This document shows positions 25,208 through 33,752 of a stretch of 64,000 bases of DNA, piece by piece. The notes below the pieces were generated by a model. That model ran no database searches, was not told where the DNA came from, and saw only the letters and a program-made list of their open reading frames with translations. How positions within the stretch are numbered: the stretch's first letter is position 1; each line of letters starts with the position of its first letter. Source of the DNA: JBEBVQ01 sp037190845 (GTDB taxonomy: Bacteria; Bacteroidota; Bacteroidia; Chitinophagales; Chitinophagaceae). A program made the translations under genes and the position numbers. The DNA is taken from NCBI GenBank assembly GCA_037190845.1, contig JBBCJI010000008.1, positions 51,860-115,859 of the forward strand, in the 5' to 3' direction.

Positions 25208-26851
25208 CTAATACACAACCAGTTTTCTGGCGGCCCGGCCTGATCCTGTTTGCAGGACGACGGTATAAACGCCGCTTGCAAGGTGAGTAATGTCCAGCTT
25301 GACAGCAGTACCTGCAGGCTTGTACCTGTATACTTCCATGCCTGTCGTATTGTAAATGGACAAAACAGATCCTTGAACCCCACCTGTGCTTACCGTTAAC
25401 GAATGCGAAGCGGGGTTAGGAAAAATATCAAATCCGGGAGCAGCCTGCAATGCGACTACTGCTGTAGTAGCACAGGTATCTGGCAATGTATATAATTCCC
25501 TTCCGGTGGCAGGTTCAAATGCTGCAAAATAAATATTGTCATTAAGGCGCAGGTAACGGGTTTCATAATCCACACTGCCAGGTGTTGTTGTGTTCGTATT
25601 GATTTCACCCAGTTGTACGGTTCCTGAGACAGTACCATCCGTTACCCAGGGTTCGATATTACTATTGCCGTTATCCGCGTCAAAATACAGCCGGTCAGCA
25701 CAAAGCAGGTTGACAGATAAGAGTGCATAAACGCCGGAACCGACCCCGGCATTGATGTCTTTCAGCAACGATGTTCCCGATGCAGTGCCGTCACTGCTCC
25801 ATACCTCAGAGCCGGATGTACCATCATTACTGCAAAACAACAGCTTACCGTTTACAGCTATAAGATTGCTGACATTGCTGCCGGAAGCCCCCGCTGCAAT
25901 ATCTTTCACAAGCTGAGTGCCTGAAGCAGTGCCATCGGTAACGAATAATTCCCTTCCTGCTACCCCGTCATCCCCTGCAAAAAACAGCTTGTTGTCGTAT
26001 ACGCAGGCAGACAGGGTAAAGGGCAGACCGTTTCCTATGCCTGCGTTCAGGTCTTTAACAATATCCGTACCGGCGGCGGTACCATCGGTTACCCATAGCT
26101 CCGTGCCTTCAGCGCCGGTGGTAGCGCTAAAATACACCTTGCCATTATACGTGACGAATCCTGCCGGGTTAGAACCGGCAGTACCGGGATTCACATCCTT
26201 CAGCAAGACCGTACCCGCCGGGGTGCCGTCCGTAATGTATGGCTCCTTACTCATAGGCGAGTCGGGGTCTGAGCTGGCCGCAAATAACAGTTTGTTATTG
26301 ATGACAGAAAAAGAAGAGCCGGCCTCGAATAAATCGGGATCAAGGATATGTGTGCCACTCGCGGTTCCGTCAGAAATGAACAGTCTGCGTTGTTGTGGTG
26401 TAGTAGCGGTATCTGCAATAAAATATAAGCGGTTATTGTGTACGGTAAAGCTGTTGGGGGCTATTGAATTGCCTCCGAAAGACTGGATCATCTGTGTACC
26501 CGTGACCGCACCATCGGTTTTCCAAAGTTGCGAACCACCGTTGGACACGTCTACGAAGCCAAAATATACTTCATTGTTATAAACATGAAAATTGGCAACC
26601 TGGGGAATCGTTTTAAGCAATATAGTACCACCGGTCGTACCATCCGTACGGTAAATATCATACGTGCCGAGCGAGTCACGGACGTTGAAATAAAGATGGT
26701 CATTATGAACCGTGCCAAAGAACAGGTTTGCTACGCCGGAATTGAGCGCTTTACCCGGGTACAGATCTTGAAACAATACCGGCGTCTGGGCATAGCTCAC
26801 GGTTGTTACTGTGCTGCACAGCAGAAACATCGCAATAATTCTCGTATTCAT
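25208..26851 (-). CDS. ELWxxDGT-repeat secreted protein with T9SS type A domain
   Basis: This 547-residue protein has a signal peptide (MFLLCSTVTTVSYAQ). About ten repeats of about 45-50 residues follow, of the ELWVTDGTAAGTxIVKDxNxG kind (SQLWKTDGAVTGT, ELWVTDGTAAGTDIVKDLN, ELFVTDGTASGTQLVKDI and others). They probably form a beta-propeller. The C-terminus is a type A sorting domain (FDIFPNPASHSLTVS ... VLQTGSGRAARKLVVY). Exported by T9SS to the surface or medium; ligand unknown. The intergenic stretch after its stop carries a CCCGGG hairpin. Confidence 0.85.
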   Translation of the reverse strand: MNTRIIAMFLLCSTVTTVSYAQTPVLFQDLYPGKALNSGVANLFFGTVHNDHLYFNVRDSLGTYDIYRTDGTTGGTILLKTIPQVANFHVYNNEVYFGFVDVSNGGSQLWKTDGAVTGTQMIQSFGGNSIAPNSFTVHNNRLYFIADTATTPQQRRLFISDGTASGTHILDPDLFEAGSSFSVINNKLLFAASSDPDSPMSKEPYITDGTPAGTVLLKDVNPGTAGSNPAGFVTYNGKVYFSATTGAEGTELWVTDGTAAGTDIVKDLNAGIGNGLPFTLSACVYDNKLFFAGDDGVAGRELFVTDGTASGTQLVKDIAAGASGSNVSNLIAVNGKLLFCSNDGTSGSEVWSSDGTASGTSLLKDINAGVGSGVYALLSVNLLCADRLYFDADNGNSNIEPWVTDGTVSGTVQLGEINTNTTTPGSVDYETRYLRLNDNIYFAAFEPATGRELYTLPDTCATTAVVALQAAPGFDIFPNPASHSLTVSTGGVQGSVLSIYNTTGMEVYRYKPAGTAVKLDITHLASGVYTVVLQTGSGRAARKLVVY

Positions 26852-26926
26852 TGTGTGTGGATTTTAACTAACATGCCTACAGGCAATAATTATTTATCGG
26901 TTAAATGAGGCGGTACGGTATTGAAA

Positions 26927-27415
26927 TTATTTTAAAGGTATGTCGATAAATTTACCGGAAACAGAAGTGACTCCGCTGATCCCCGTACCTGTGGAAGTAA
27001 ACGTTCCGGACAGCTTGCCACCGGCATTTTTAGTGATCGTCACCTTACCGCCATCCGAAGCATAAAAGGCACCGGACTTAATGTACGTTAACGCGTTCCC
27101 GGATGATAAGGTATACTCACTTTCCGTAAGCGCCGTCAGATTGATTTCGCATATGGTGCTGCCCTCATTTTGTGCAATGATCGTGTTGTATTCTTCGTTC
27201 ACCCATGCGTCATCAGCAGGGATAAATGTGGTCGCACCGTTTTCAGCATAAAAAAATCCAGGGGTATCCACGGGATCAGCAGGTTCCGGGTCAGGATCAG
27301 GTGTAGGCGGAGTGGTAGTGGTATCTGGGGCCGGATTGTCTTCCTTTTTACATGCTGTCATAACGGAACAGGCCACCAACAGACAGCATACAATGCTCTT
27401 AAAATTCCAATACAT
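26927..27415 (-). CDS. Hypothetical lipoprotein
   Basis: From the ATG at 27415 the 162-residue protein has a lipobox (LVACSVMTACKKEDN). A Thr/Pro/Asp-rich linker follows, then a compact domain of about 110 residues rich in Gly, Thr and Ser (ASDGGKVTITKNAGGKLSGT). The last part resembles the beta-rich DUF-type lipoproteins of Bacteroidota, but I cannot name a family. The promoter-like pair at 27437-27467 supports this start rather than the one at 27439. Confidence 0.65.
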   Translation of the reverse strand: MYWNFKSIVCCLLVACSVMTACKKEDNPAPDTTTTPPTPDPDPEPADPVDTPGFFYAENGATTFIPADDAWVNEEYNTIIAQNEGSTICEINLTALTESEYTLSSGNALTYIKSGAFYASDGGKVTITKNAGGKLSGTFTSTGTGISGVTSVSGKFIDIPLK

Positions 27416-27436
27416 TGAGTGATCATTTTGAAAGCA

Positions 27437-27467
27437 CAAAGTTGCTTCACAAAAAATGTTGACACAA
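27437..27467 (-). promoter_or_regulatory. Promoter-like pair for the lipoprotein gene
   Basis: On the minus strand TTG, 20 bases, then CAACTTTG match the Bacteroidota promoter at 7 of 8 positions of the -7 box. The box lies 21 bases before the ATG at 27415. Confidence 0.45.
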
Positions 27468-27487
27468 TGGGCCGTTCGGCCCAGTTT

Positions 27488-28135
27488 TCAGATCAGTTTA
27501 TTTTTCCGGGCTTCCTGCAGCAAGTCAACCCTGTTATGAACTTTCAACTTACCGTAAATATTTTCGATGTGCCTTTTTACGGTAAAGGAGGATATGAATA
27601 AACTTTCGGCAATGGCTTTATTTTTCAGCCCTTTGCTGAGCTGCATCAAAATTTCGGTTTCTCTTGCTGAAAGCTCTACCGCACCGGGACTATCCGGAAC
27701 ACCGGAACTAATCTTTTCTTTCAGCAGTTTTAACGTCTTGACGGCAATAGAAGGAGACATGACGGCGCCACCGGCCAATGTATCCCTGATGCTCTCATAT
27801 ATTTTTTGACCGTTGCTTTCTTTCAGAATATAGCTATCTGCACCTGCACGGATGGCGTCGAAGATGTAATCATCATCGTCATATATAGTGACCATCACTA
27901 CCTTGACGTGCGGATACTTTTCCCTGATAATGCCCACCGCCTGTATGCCGTTCATTACAGGCATTACCACATCCATCAGGATCACATCAACCGACGGGTC
28001 TTTTTCCAGGACATCCAATATCTCCCGGCCATTCTGCGCTGTATCCTTAATAACAACATCAGGAAAAGGGGAAAGTTTTTCCTTTATGGCTTTTCTTGCA
28101 TAAAGATTATCTTCTGCGATGATTACACGGATCAT
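27488..28135 (-). CDS. NarL/FixJ-family response regulator
   Basis: This 215-residue regulator has a receiver domain with acceptor D55 (VILMDVVMP) and a LuxR HTH: LSARETEILMQLSKGLKNKA, then FISSFTVKRHIENIYGKLKV. It follows the kinase gene by one base on the minus strand, so it is the cognate output of that kinase. Targets are unknown. Confidence 0.92.
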   Translation of the reverse strand: MIRVIIAEDNLYARKAIKEKLSPFPDVVIKDTAQNGREILDVLEKDPSVDVILMDVVMPVMNGIQAVGIIREKYPHVKVVMVTIYDDDDYIFDAIRAGADSYILKESNGQKIYESIRDTLAGGAVMSPSIAVKTLKLLKEKISSGVPDSPGAVELSARETEILMQLSKGLKNKAIAESLFISSFTVKRHIENIYGKLKVHNRVDLLQEARKNKLI

Positions 28136-28136
28136 T

Positions 28137-29939
28137 TCATAACGATATTTCGATAAAATAAGCAGTTCCTTTGCCCGGCGCTGTTTCTGTTTTCAGGATG
28201 CCACCGAGCTCCTGCACCCTGTTCCGGATATTCGTCAATCCGAAAGATTCCTCCTTTCTGCTGTCAAAATCAAACCCGGCGCCATTATCGGAAACGTTCA
28301 TGATCAGCCTGTTCTCTGTCTGGTTTATGGAAACAAAAATATCATCGGCATGCGCATGCTTCATGGAATTATTAATGATCTCCTGGAACACACGGAACAA
28401 GTTCATTGCCTGCTTGGAACTTAACTGTATATCTTTCGTTACTTCAAAATCAAAATGAAACTGCGATGTCTCCGCGGCTTCTGCTGCGTGTTTTATAAAA
28501 TTGAGCATCTTCAGCTTCAGCTCATTCAATCCCAGTTCCTTTGCATTCAGGACCCAGATAGTATCTTTCAGCTCTGCTATTGCCTTTTCCGTAAAGCCAG
28601 ACATGGTATGGATCTTCTGGTCCATGAACGCTTGCGATTTCTCCTGCGTATTTTTCAATCCGTCAAGAACAGTACCGATAAATGTAAGCTGCGATCCCAG
28701 GCTGTCGTGCAGCTCTCTGGATATGTTCAGCCGCTGCTCCTGTATTTTATAGCTGGCCTGCTCCTGCAACAGTTTATTTTCCATTTGCAGTTGCTGTTGT
28801 TTATGCAGGGCTTTTATCCTTGCATTCCGGAACAACGTAAAACCGATAATCACCAGTGCACCCAGCAGCAGCAGCCAGATATTTTTTTGCTTGGAGGCTA
28901 CTTCATTCTCTGCTAAAACAAGACGGGCTTCTGCCAGCGCTTTTTGCTTTTTACCGGTTTCATATTTTACCTGCAGATCAGCGAACTGCCTGGCGCTTTC
29001 GATATTGATAAATGAATCTTTAACTGCAGCATATTGTTTATACAGGACAAGCGCCTGATCATGCGCTCGACTTTCGGACGCAGCAAACGCCATCGTTTCG
29101 TATGCCATTATGATAATTTCCCGTGCATCCATCTCCCTTGCCAGCTCCAGACTGCGGGAAGCATATTGCATTGCCTGCCCGTAATCACCCGTTTCCCGGT
29201 ACAGGTTCCCGATATTATTGAGTATGGAAGCTGTCGTCCATTTGTCTCCGATGTCTTCGGATACCTGTAAGGCTCTTTTATTGGAAGCCAGAGACAATGC
29301 ATATTTTTTCTGAAGTCTGTACACAATGGCCATATTGCTCTCAGCCATAGCAATCCCTTCTTTGTGCCCCAGCTTTTCGTAAATCCCAAGCGCTTTTCTG
29401 TAAATATCCAGTGCCGCATCCGGATTATCCTGCTGTTCATACACAATCCCGATATTGTTATAACAATCGGCAATAAGCATTTCATCCTGAAGGGTAGCGG
29501 CGGTCTCCAAAGCTTTATGATAATAAACAAGCGCCTGGTCAAATTGTTTCCAGCTTACATAAAGCGCCCCTATATTCTTTTGGATATGAGCTGTATACTG
29601 CCGTGCGGCAACCGATTCTGCCGTTTCCAACGCTGTATTATAAAACTCGAGCGCACGGGGGTTCTGCCCTTTATCCGCATATATATTGCCCAGATTGGTG
29701 TACGCTCTGATGATAACCGCTTCGTTGTCTTTAATCGTTATTTCTTCAATGATCTTCCGGAATAACATTTCTGCAGTATCAAAATTTCCCGATTGATATT
29801 GTTGTATCCCTTCTTCCAGCAAAGGAAGATGCTGATTGCGGGGTGAAGAAAGACTTGTTTCCGGACCTTTTTTTTCAGAAACAGGATTACAGGAAACGGC
29901 TCCAAGCAACAGGAGCAATATGCACACGTATTTTTTCAC
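28137..29939 (-). CDS. TPR-containing sensor histidine kinase (HisKA_3), lipoprotein-like N-terminus
   Basis: With the GTG start at 29939 the protein has 600 residues and opens with a signal peptide and lipobox (VCILLLLLGAVSCNPV). The ATG at 30023 adds 28 residues without any signal character. At least six TPR units follow (for example GNIYADKGQNPRALEFYNTA). A transmembrane segment is IWLLLLGALVIIGFTLF. The HisKA_3 box is ISRELHDSLGSQLTFIG, and the ATPase domain has NVSDNGAGFDF and SFGLTNIRNRV. It pairs with the regulator immediately downstream. The combination of a lipobox with a transmembrane helix is unusual. Confidence 0.88.
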   Translation of the reverse strand: MKKYVCILLLLLGAVSCNPVSEKKGPETSLSSPRNQHLPLLEEGIQQYQSGNFDTAEMLFRKIIEEITIKDNEAVIIRAYTNLGNIYADKGQNPRALEFYNTALETAESVAARQYTAHIQKNIGALYVSWKQFDQALVYYHKALETAATLQDEMLIADCYNNIGIVYEQQDNPDAALDIYRKALGIYEKLGHKEGIAMAESNMAIVYRLQKKYALSLASNKRALQVSEDIGDKWTTASILNNIGNLYRETGDYGQAMQYASRSLELAREMDAREIIIMAYETMAFAASESRAHDQALVLYKQYAAVKDSFINIESARQFADLQVKYETGKKQKALAEARLVLAENEVASKQKNIWLLLLGALVIIGFTLFRNARIKALHKQQQLQMENKLLQEQASYKIQEQRLNISRELHDSLGSQLTFIGTVLDGLKNTQEKSQAFMDQKIHTMSGFTEKAIAELKDTIWVLNAKELGLNELKLKMLNFIKHAAEAAETSQFHFDFEVTKDIQLSSKQAMNLFRVFQEIINNSMKHAHADDIFVSINQTENRLIMNVSDNGAGFDFDSRKEESFGLTNIRNRVQELGGILKTETAPGKGTAYFIEISL

Positions 29940-30191
29940 TGCATAATAATTTCTATTCCCACGGGCGCACGCGCTGTTATCTGCTGCCTGTTCTGCCGCT
30001 ATCACCGCCAACAATCCGCACATGCCGGGATGCAGAAATAAAAACAGTATCGTAACCCCTGAAACGGACGCTAAATGTATGCGTAAGAATCGGATTTAGC
30101 AATTTGCCGTAATTAATTACCCGTGGCTGCCCCCAAATTATTGTTGTCCGTCTAATCTTGTATTTTTACCACGTCCAATAAAAAATAACAC

Positions 30192-30713
30192 ATGGTTCAG
30201 TCCGCGCTTATCCTGCCGGTAAAAAATGTCTATCCTCAGATCCCTGACGATTGTTTCCTGGCGCCCAATGCCACTATTGCAGGGGATGTGATTATGGGTA
30301 CGGAATGCAGTGTATGGTTTAATGCCGTGATACGCGGTGATGTAAACAGCATCCGGATGGGTAACAAGGTAAATGTACAGGACGGCGCCTGTATTCACTG
30401 CACTTATCAAAAGACAAAAACGATCATCGGGAACAATGTTTCTATAGGCCACCATGCCATAGTACACGGCTGTACGATAGCTGATAATGTGCTGATCGGC
30501 ATGGGCGCTATCGTAATGGACGGTGTGCGTATCGGCGCCAACAGTATTATCGCCGCAGGAGCCGTTGTACTGGAAGATACAGAAATACCTCCCGGCAGCA
30601 TTTATGCCGGAGTGCCCGCCAAAAAGGTAAAAGATATCAGCCAGGAATTACTACAGGGAGAAGTAGCGCGGATCGCAAATAATTATGTTATGTATAGCAG
30701 TTGGTTTAAGTGA
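30192..30713 (+). CDS. Gamma-class carbonic anhydrase-like hexapeptide protein
   Basis: This 173-residue left-handed beta-helix protein has hexapeptide repeats from about residue 25 to 140. The metal-binding histidines expected for gamma-carbonic anhydrases are present: H69 (ACIHCTYQ), H87 and H92 (SIGHHAIVHGC). The VIRGDVNSIRMG segment with the conserved RGD is also typical. Related proteins either hydrate CO2 or serve as metal-dependent acyl-CoA-binding proteins (PaaY/CaiE type), and I cannot choose between these. It is cytoplasmic and monocistronic. Confidence 0.88.
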   Translation: MVQSALILPVKNVYPQIPDDCFLAPNATIAGDVIMGTECSVWFNAVIRGDVNSIRMGNKVNVQDGACIHCTYQKTKTIIGNNVSIGHHAIVHGCTIADNVLIGMGAIVMDGVRIGANSIIAAGAVVLEDTEIPPGSIYAGVPAKKVKDISQELLQGEVARIANNYVMYSSWFK

Positions 30714-30813
30714 TTTGAACACATCCATATTTACATTGTAAATATGCTCATGTAAAACCAGCTCATCATTAGAGTAACGTAGTTACTGTTTATCAAAAAA
30801 ATGCGATCACCTG

Positions 30814-30844
30814 TTGTATATCAATGTAATTGACCCTACATTTG
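30814..30844 (+). promoter_or_regulatory. Bacteroidota-type promoter for the outer-membrane barrel gene
   Basis: TTG (30814), 20 bases and TACATTTG (30837-30844) match the Bacteroidota consensus exactly at -7. It lies 27 bases before the ATG at 30872. Confidence 0.65.
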
Positions 30845-30871
30845 TCTGGTTAATCTCAAACACTCAACGAT

Positions 30872-31528
30872 ATGAAAAAAGCAATTCTTTTCTTCCTGGC
30901 AATCGGCAGTTTTGCCGGTGTACAGGCACAACATTCAGCACCCCAGGCAGGAAGTATTCTCGCTTATGGTGATGCCGGATTTTCAACAGTTAATGAATTC
31001 AACAAAGACAAGTCCCTATCATGGAACTTTACACCGGGCGTAGGTTATCAGTTTAATAATAACATGACCGCAGGTCTTAACCTTGGCTGGTCACAAATTT
31101 CTACACAAGCGCTTGGCACACCCGATCCTACCGTAATAAACAGGTATAGCGCAGGTGCTTTCTTCCGTTATACGCACCCGATCAGCAATATCTTTTTTGC
31201 ATTTGCCCAGTTTAATGGCGGCTATAACGGTACATACACTACCTTGGGCGGAGCGCCTGCTTTCGCAAAAGCTAACGGATATTACGCAAATATTATGCCT
31301 GCAATCGGCGTGCACGTGGGTAAAGGCTTTGCGTTGAATTTTGCATTCGGTCACATCGGATATCATTCTGAAACAATGGATGCCGTGGGTTCTCCTACAC
31401 GCTCCGGATTTGACTTTACATTCGGTCAACAATTCAATATCGGTGTTTCCAAAAACTTCTCTTGCCGCAAGAGTTCATCACGTGAACCGATGGGTGAGCT
31501 TCGTAATCTGAATATTGACGAAGATTAA
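30872..31528 (+). CDS. Outer-membrane beta-barrel protein
   Basis: The 218-residue protein has a signal peptide (AILFFLAIGSFAGVQAQ). Alternating amphipathic strands of an OmpW/OmpA-like barrel follow (SWNFTPGVGYQFNNNMTAG, FRYTHPISNIFFAFAQFNG). It ends with a charged tail (MGELRNLNIDED) instead of the usual aromatic barrel end, which is slightly odd. It has its own promoter and terminator, so it is a single-gene unit. Confidence 0.75.
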   Translation: MKKAILFFLAIGSFAGVQAQHSAPQAGSILAYGDAGFSTVNEFNKDKSLSWNFTPGVGYQFNNNMTAGLNLGWSQISTQALGTPDPTVINRYSAGAFFRYTHPISNIFFAFAQFNGGYNGTYTTLGGAPAFAKANGYYANIMPAIGVHVGKGFALNFAFGHIGYHSETMDAVGSPTRSGFDFTFGQQFNIGVSKNFSCRKSSSREPMGELRNLNIDED

Positions 31529-31563
31529 TTAGTCGCAATACAGAATCAACAATTTAAAAAGTG

Positions 31564-31597
31564 AAAGGGTGGCTATTATATAGTCACCCTTTTTTAT
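31564..31597 (+). terminator. Rho-independent terminator
   Basis: The stem AAAGGGTG(g)CTAT / ATAG(t)CACCCTTT is followed by a run of T. It lies 35 bases after the barrel gene stop. Confidence 0.85.
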
Positions 31598-31621
31598 ATT
31601 TTGCAAATGATCTCATAAATC

Positions 31622-33403
31622 ATGATCAACAATATGCGGACAGTTGTAAATACTACCGTTTTTATGCTCCTTGCGGGAATCGCTGCCTATGCACAGACAG
31701 CAAAGGATCTGCTGGATTCTGCAACCCGGTATAAAGGCAATAATTTCAGCAAAACGGCTTCTTTTGCAGAGAAAGCATATCATATTGCTATCGGGGAAGC
31801 AGATTCGGCAACAGCGGCTAAGGCAAGCTTTACAGCCGGTTATGGCAACTACCTGGAAGGTAATCATGATGCAGCGCTGGAATGGTTTCTGCGTGCAGAA
31901 TATTTATACACGGCACTGGGAGATCAGGCACAACTTACTGCCACTTACAATGAAATGATTGTATTTTATTCCAAACACAAAAAATTTGATGCAGGTGATT
32001 CCGTAAGTATAAAAGCCATAAGGATCGCGACCCGGATAAAAGACACGGCCCTGCTGGCCAATGCACATAATAACAGGGGGTTATTAATGATGCGTCGCGG
32101 TATGCATGACAGCGCGCTGAGCAACCTCCGGAAAGCATATCATTTTCACCGGTACCTCAACGATCGGGTAGGTATGTCTTACGGGCTGGATTATATGGCT
32201 TCGGTTTATGCCGAAACCGGGGAATACGACAAGGCCCTGGATTACCTGAAGCAGAGCAGGGAGCTGAAAAAAGAATCGAATGACAAAATGGGGGAGGCGA
32301 TCATCGCCAACAATATTGGCGAAGCTTTACTGCAGCGGGGGGATTATGCTGCAGCCCTGGCATATTTCCGGGAGGCAAGAACAATAGCCGGTACTTTGAG
32401 CTTCAGCGATCTCGAAGCCCATACCTGGCAAATGGAAGCATCGGCACTGGAGTTGAAAAAAGATTTTGCCGGCGCTTATACAGCCATAAAAAAACACCAG
32501 GAAATACATAGCCAGGTGCTCAACGAAAAACGCACCAAAGCCATCGAGGAACTACAAACCAAATACGAAACAGACAAAAAAGAACAGGAAAACATACTCC
32601 TCCAGCAAAAGAACCAGGTACAGGCGCTCAAATTAACACAACGTAAGACTGCAATCATTACCCTTACCATCATTTCCATACTCATAGCTGGCATCTCTTA
32701 CCTGCTGTATAACCGGTACCGGCTCAGGCAGCAAACCAAGATGAATGCTGCGCTTATGGAACAGCAGGAATTACGTGCACGGGCCGTCATGGATGCCGAA
32801 GAGCACGAACGTCAGCGGCTGGCACGCGAGCTGCACGACGGGGTCGGCCAGATGCTGGCAGCAACCAGGCGCAGCATACAGATCACCGGCAGCAACCAGG
32901 ACGGAAAGATTACCGACCGGGCAGCAGAAACGCTCTCCCTGATGGATGAATCCATACGTGAAGTACGGCAGCTCTCCCATAGCATGATGCCCCCGTCCCT
33001 GCGCAACAAAGAGCTGGCAGAAGCTCTTTCAGAACTGACAGAACGTACCGGCCACACAACAACCCTCGACATTCAAACCGAATGGGTGGATATGGACCAC
33101 CTCACCCTGAATACCTCCCAGACCCTCATGCTTTACCGTACCATACAGGAGATATTCAGCAACATCATCCGCCATGCCGGAGCAACTACGGTACATTTCG
33201 AAATGGTCAATCATCGTACCGAGCTAAACATCATGATATACGACGATGGCAGGGGATTTGATGTTACTTCCGGCGCCGATGGGCTGGGGTTGAAAAACAT
33301 ACGCTCCCGTATTGCTTATCTGGGCGGCACAGTGGAGCTGGATTCCTGGCCGGGGAAGGGCACCACCTATATCATATACCTGCCACTGCAGATACAGGCA
33401 TAG
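31622..33403 (+). CDS. Orphan TPR-containing sensor histidine kinase (HisKA_3)
   Basis: This kinase of about 593 residues has a signal peptide (VVNTTVFMLLAGIAAYAQ), TPR units (YGLDYMASVYAETGEYDKAL and others) and a transmembrane helix (AIITLTIISILIAGISYLLY). The phosphoacceptor H405 lies in RLARELHDGVGQMLAATRR. The ATPase domain has MIYDDGRGFDV and GLGLKNIRSRI. The ATG at 31634 is an equally good start. No response regulator is adjacent, unlike the two other TPR kinases here. The unpaired NarL regulator at 49059-49709 is a possible partner (inference only). Confidence 0.88.
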   Translation: MINNMRTVVNTTVFMLLAGIAAYAQTAKDLLDSATRYKGNNFSKTASFAEKAYHIAIGEADSATAAKASFTAGYGNYLEGNHDAALEWFLRAEYLYTALGDQAQLTATYNEMIVFYSKHKKFDAGDSVSIKAIRIATRIKDTALLANAHNNRGLLMMRRGMHDSALSNLRKAYHFHRYLNDRVGMSYGLDYMASVYAETGEYDKALDYLKQSRELKKESNDKMGEAIIANNIGEALLQRGDYAAALAYFREARTIAGTLSFSDLEAHTWQMEASALELKKDFAGAYTAIKKHQEIHSQVLNEKRTKAIEELQTKYETDKKEQENILLQQKNQVQALKLTQRKTAIITLTIISILIAGISYLLYNRYRLRQQTKMNAALMEQQELRARAVMDAEEHERQRLARELHDGVGQMLAATRRSIQITGSNQDGKITDRAAETLSLMDESIREVRQLSHSMMPPSLRNKELAEALSELTERTGHTTTLDIQTEWVDMDHLTLNTSQTLMLYRTIQEIFSNIIRHAGATTVHFEMVNHRTELNIMIYDDGRGFDVTSGADGLGLKNIRSRIAYLGGTVELDSWPGKGTTYIIYLPLQIQA

Positions 33404-33570
33404 TATATCCATCCACTGTTGTCCGGGGAAAGAAATTACAGACTCCTGAAGTCGTTACCGGCAAACTGTTTCAGACCTTTACATAAGGTAGGGGCTTGCT
33501 TTTGACAAATACAGAAAGCTTATAATGATGGTGATTGTCTGCACTGAATCGCGATGTCATCCTTCCTTCG

Positions 33571-33738
33571 TCAGGATGACACGTTATGGATGATTTCCAG
33601 TATTTTGCGGGATGCTTCCTTCGTCAGCATGTTAACCGGACTATGTACAACAACCATTACCAAGTACGGATAAGTTTTCTTTCCCCGGGCAACAGTGTAC
33701 ACCCATCCTGCTCCGAAAAAGAAAATACCGTATAATCT
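33571..33738 (-). pseudogene. Unrecognised C-terminal gene remnant
   Basis: On the minus strand a frame of 55 codons without a usable start reads GAGWVYTVARGKKTYPYLVM, VVVHSPVNMLTKEASRKI and LEIIHNVSS before a stop. The sequence is clearly protein-like, with a beta-strand pair then a helix. This loosely recalls the end of serine beta-lactamase-type hydrolases, but that is only an impression. It begins right after the stop of the FG-GAP gene at 33753. The stop codon lies in a GTCATCC...GGATGAC hairpin (33555-33581). The rest of this 349-base gap shows nothing else. Confidence 0.4.
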
Positions 33739-33752
33739 TTAATCGGTACCGG

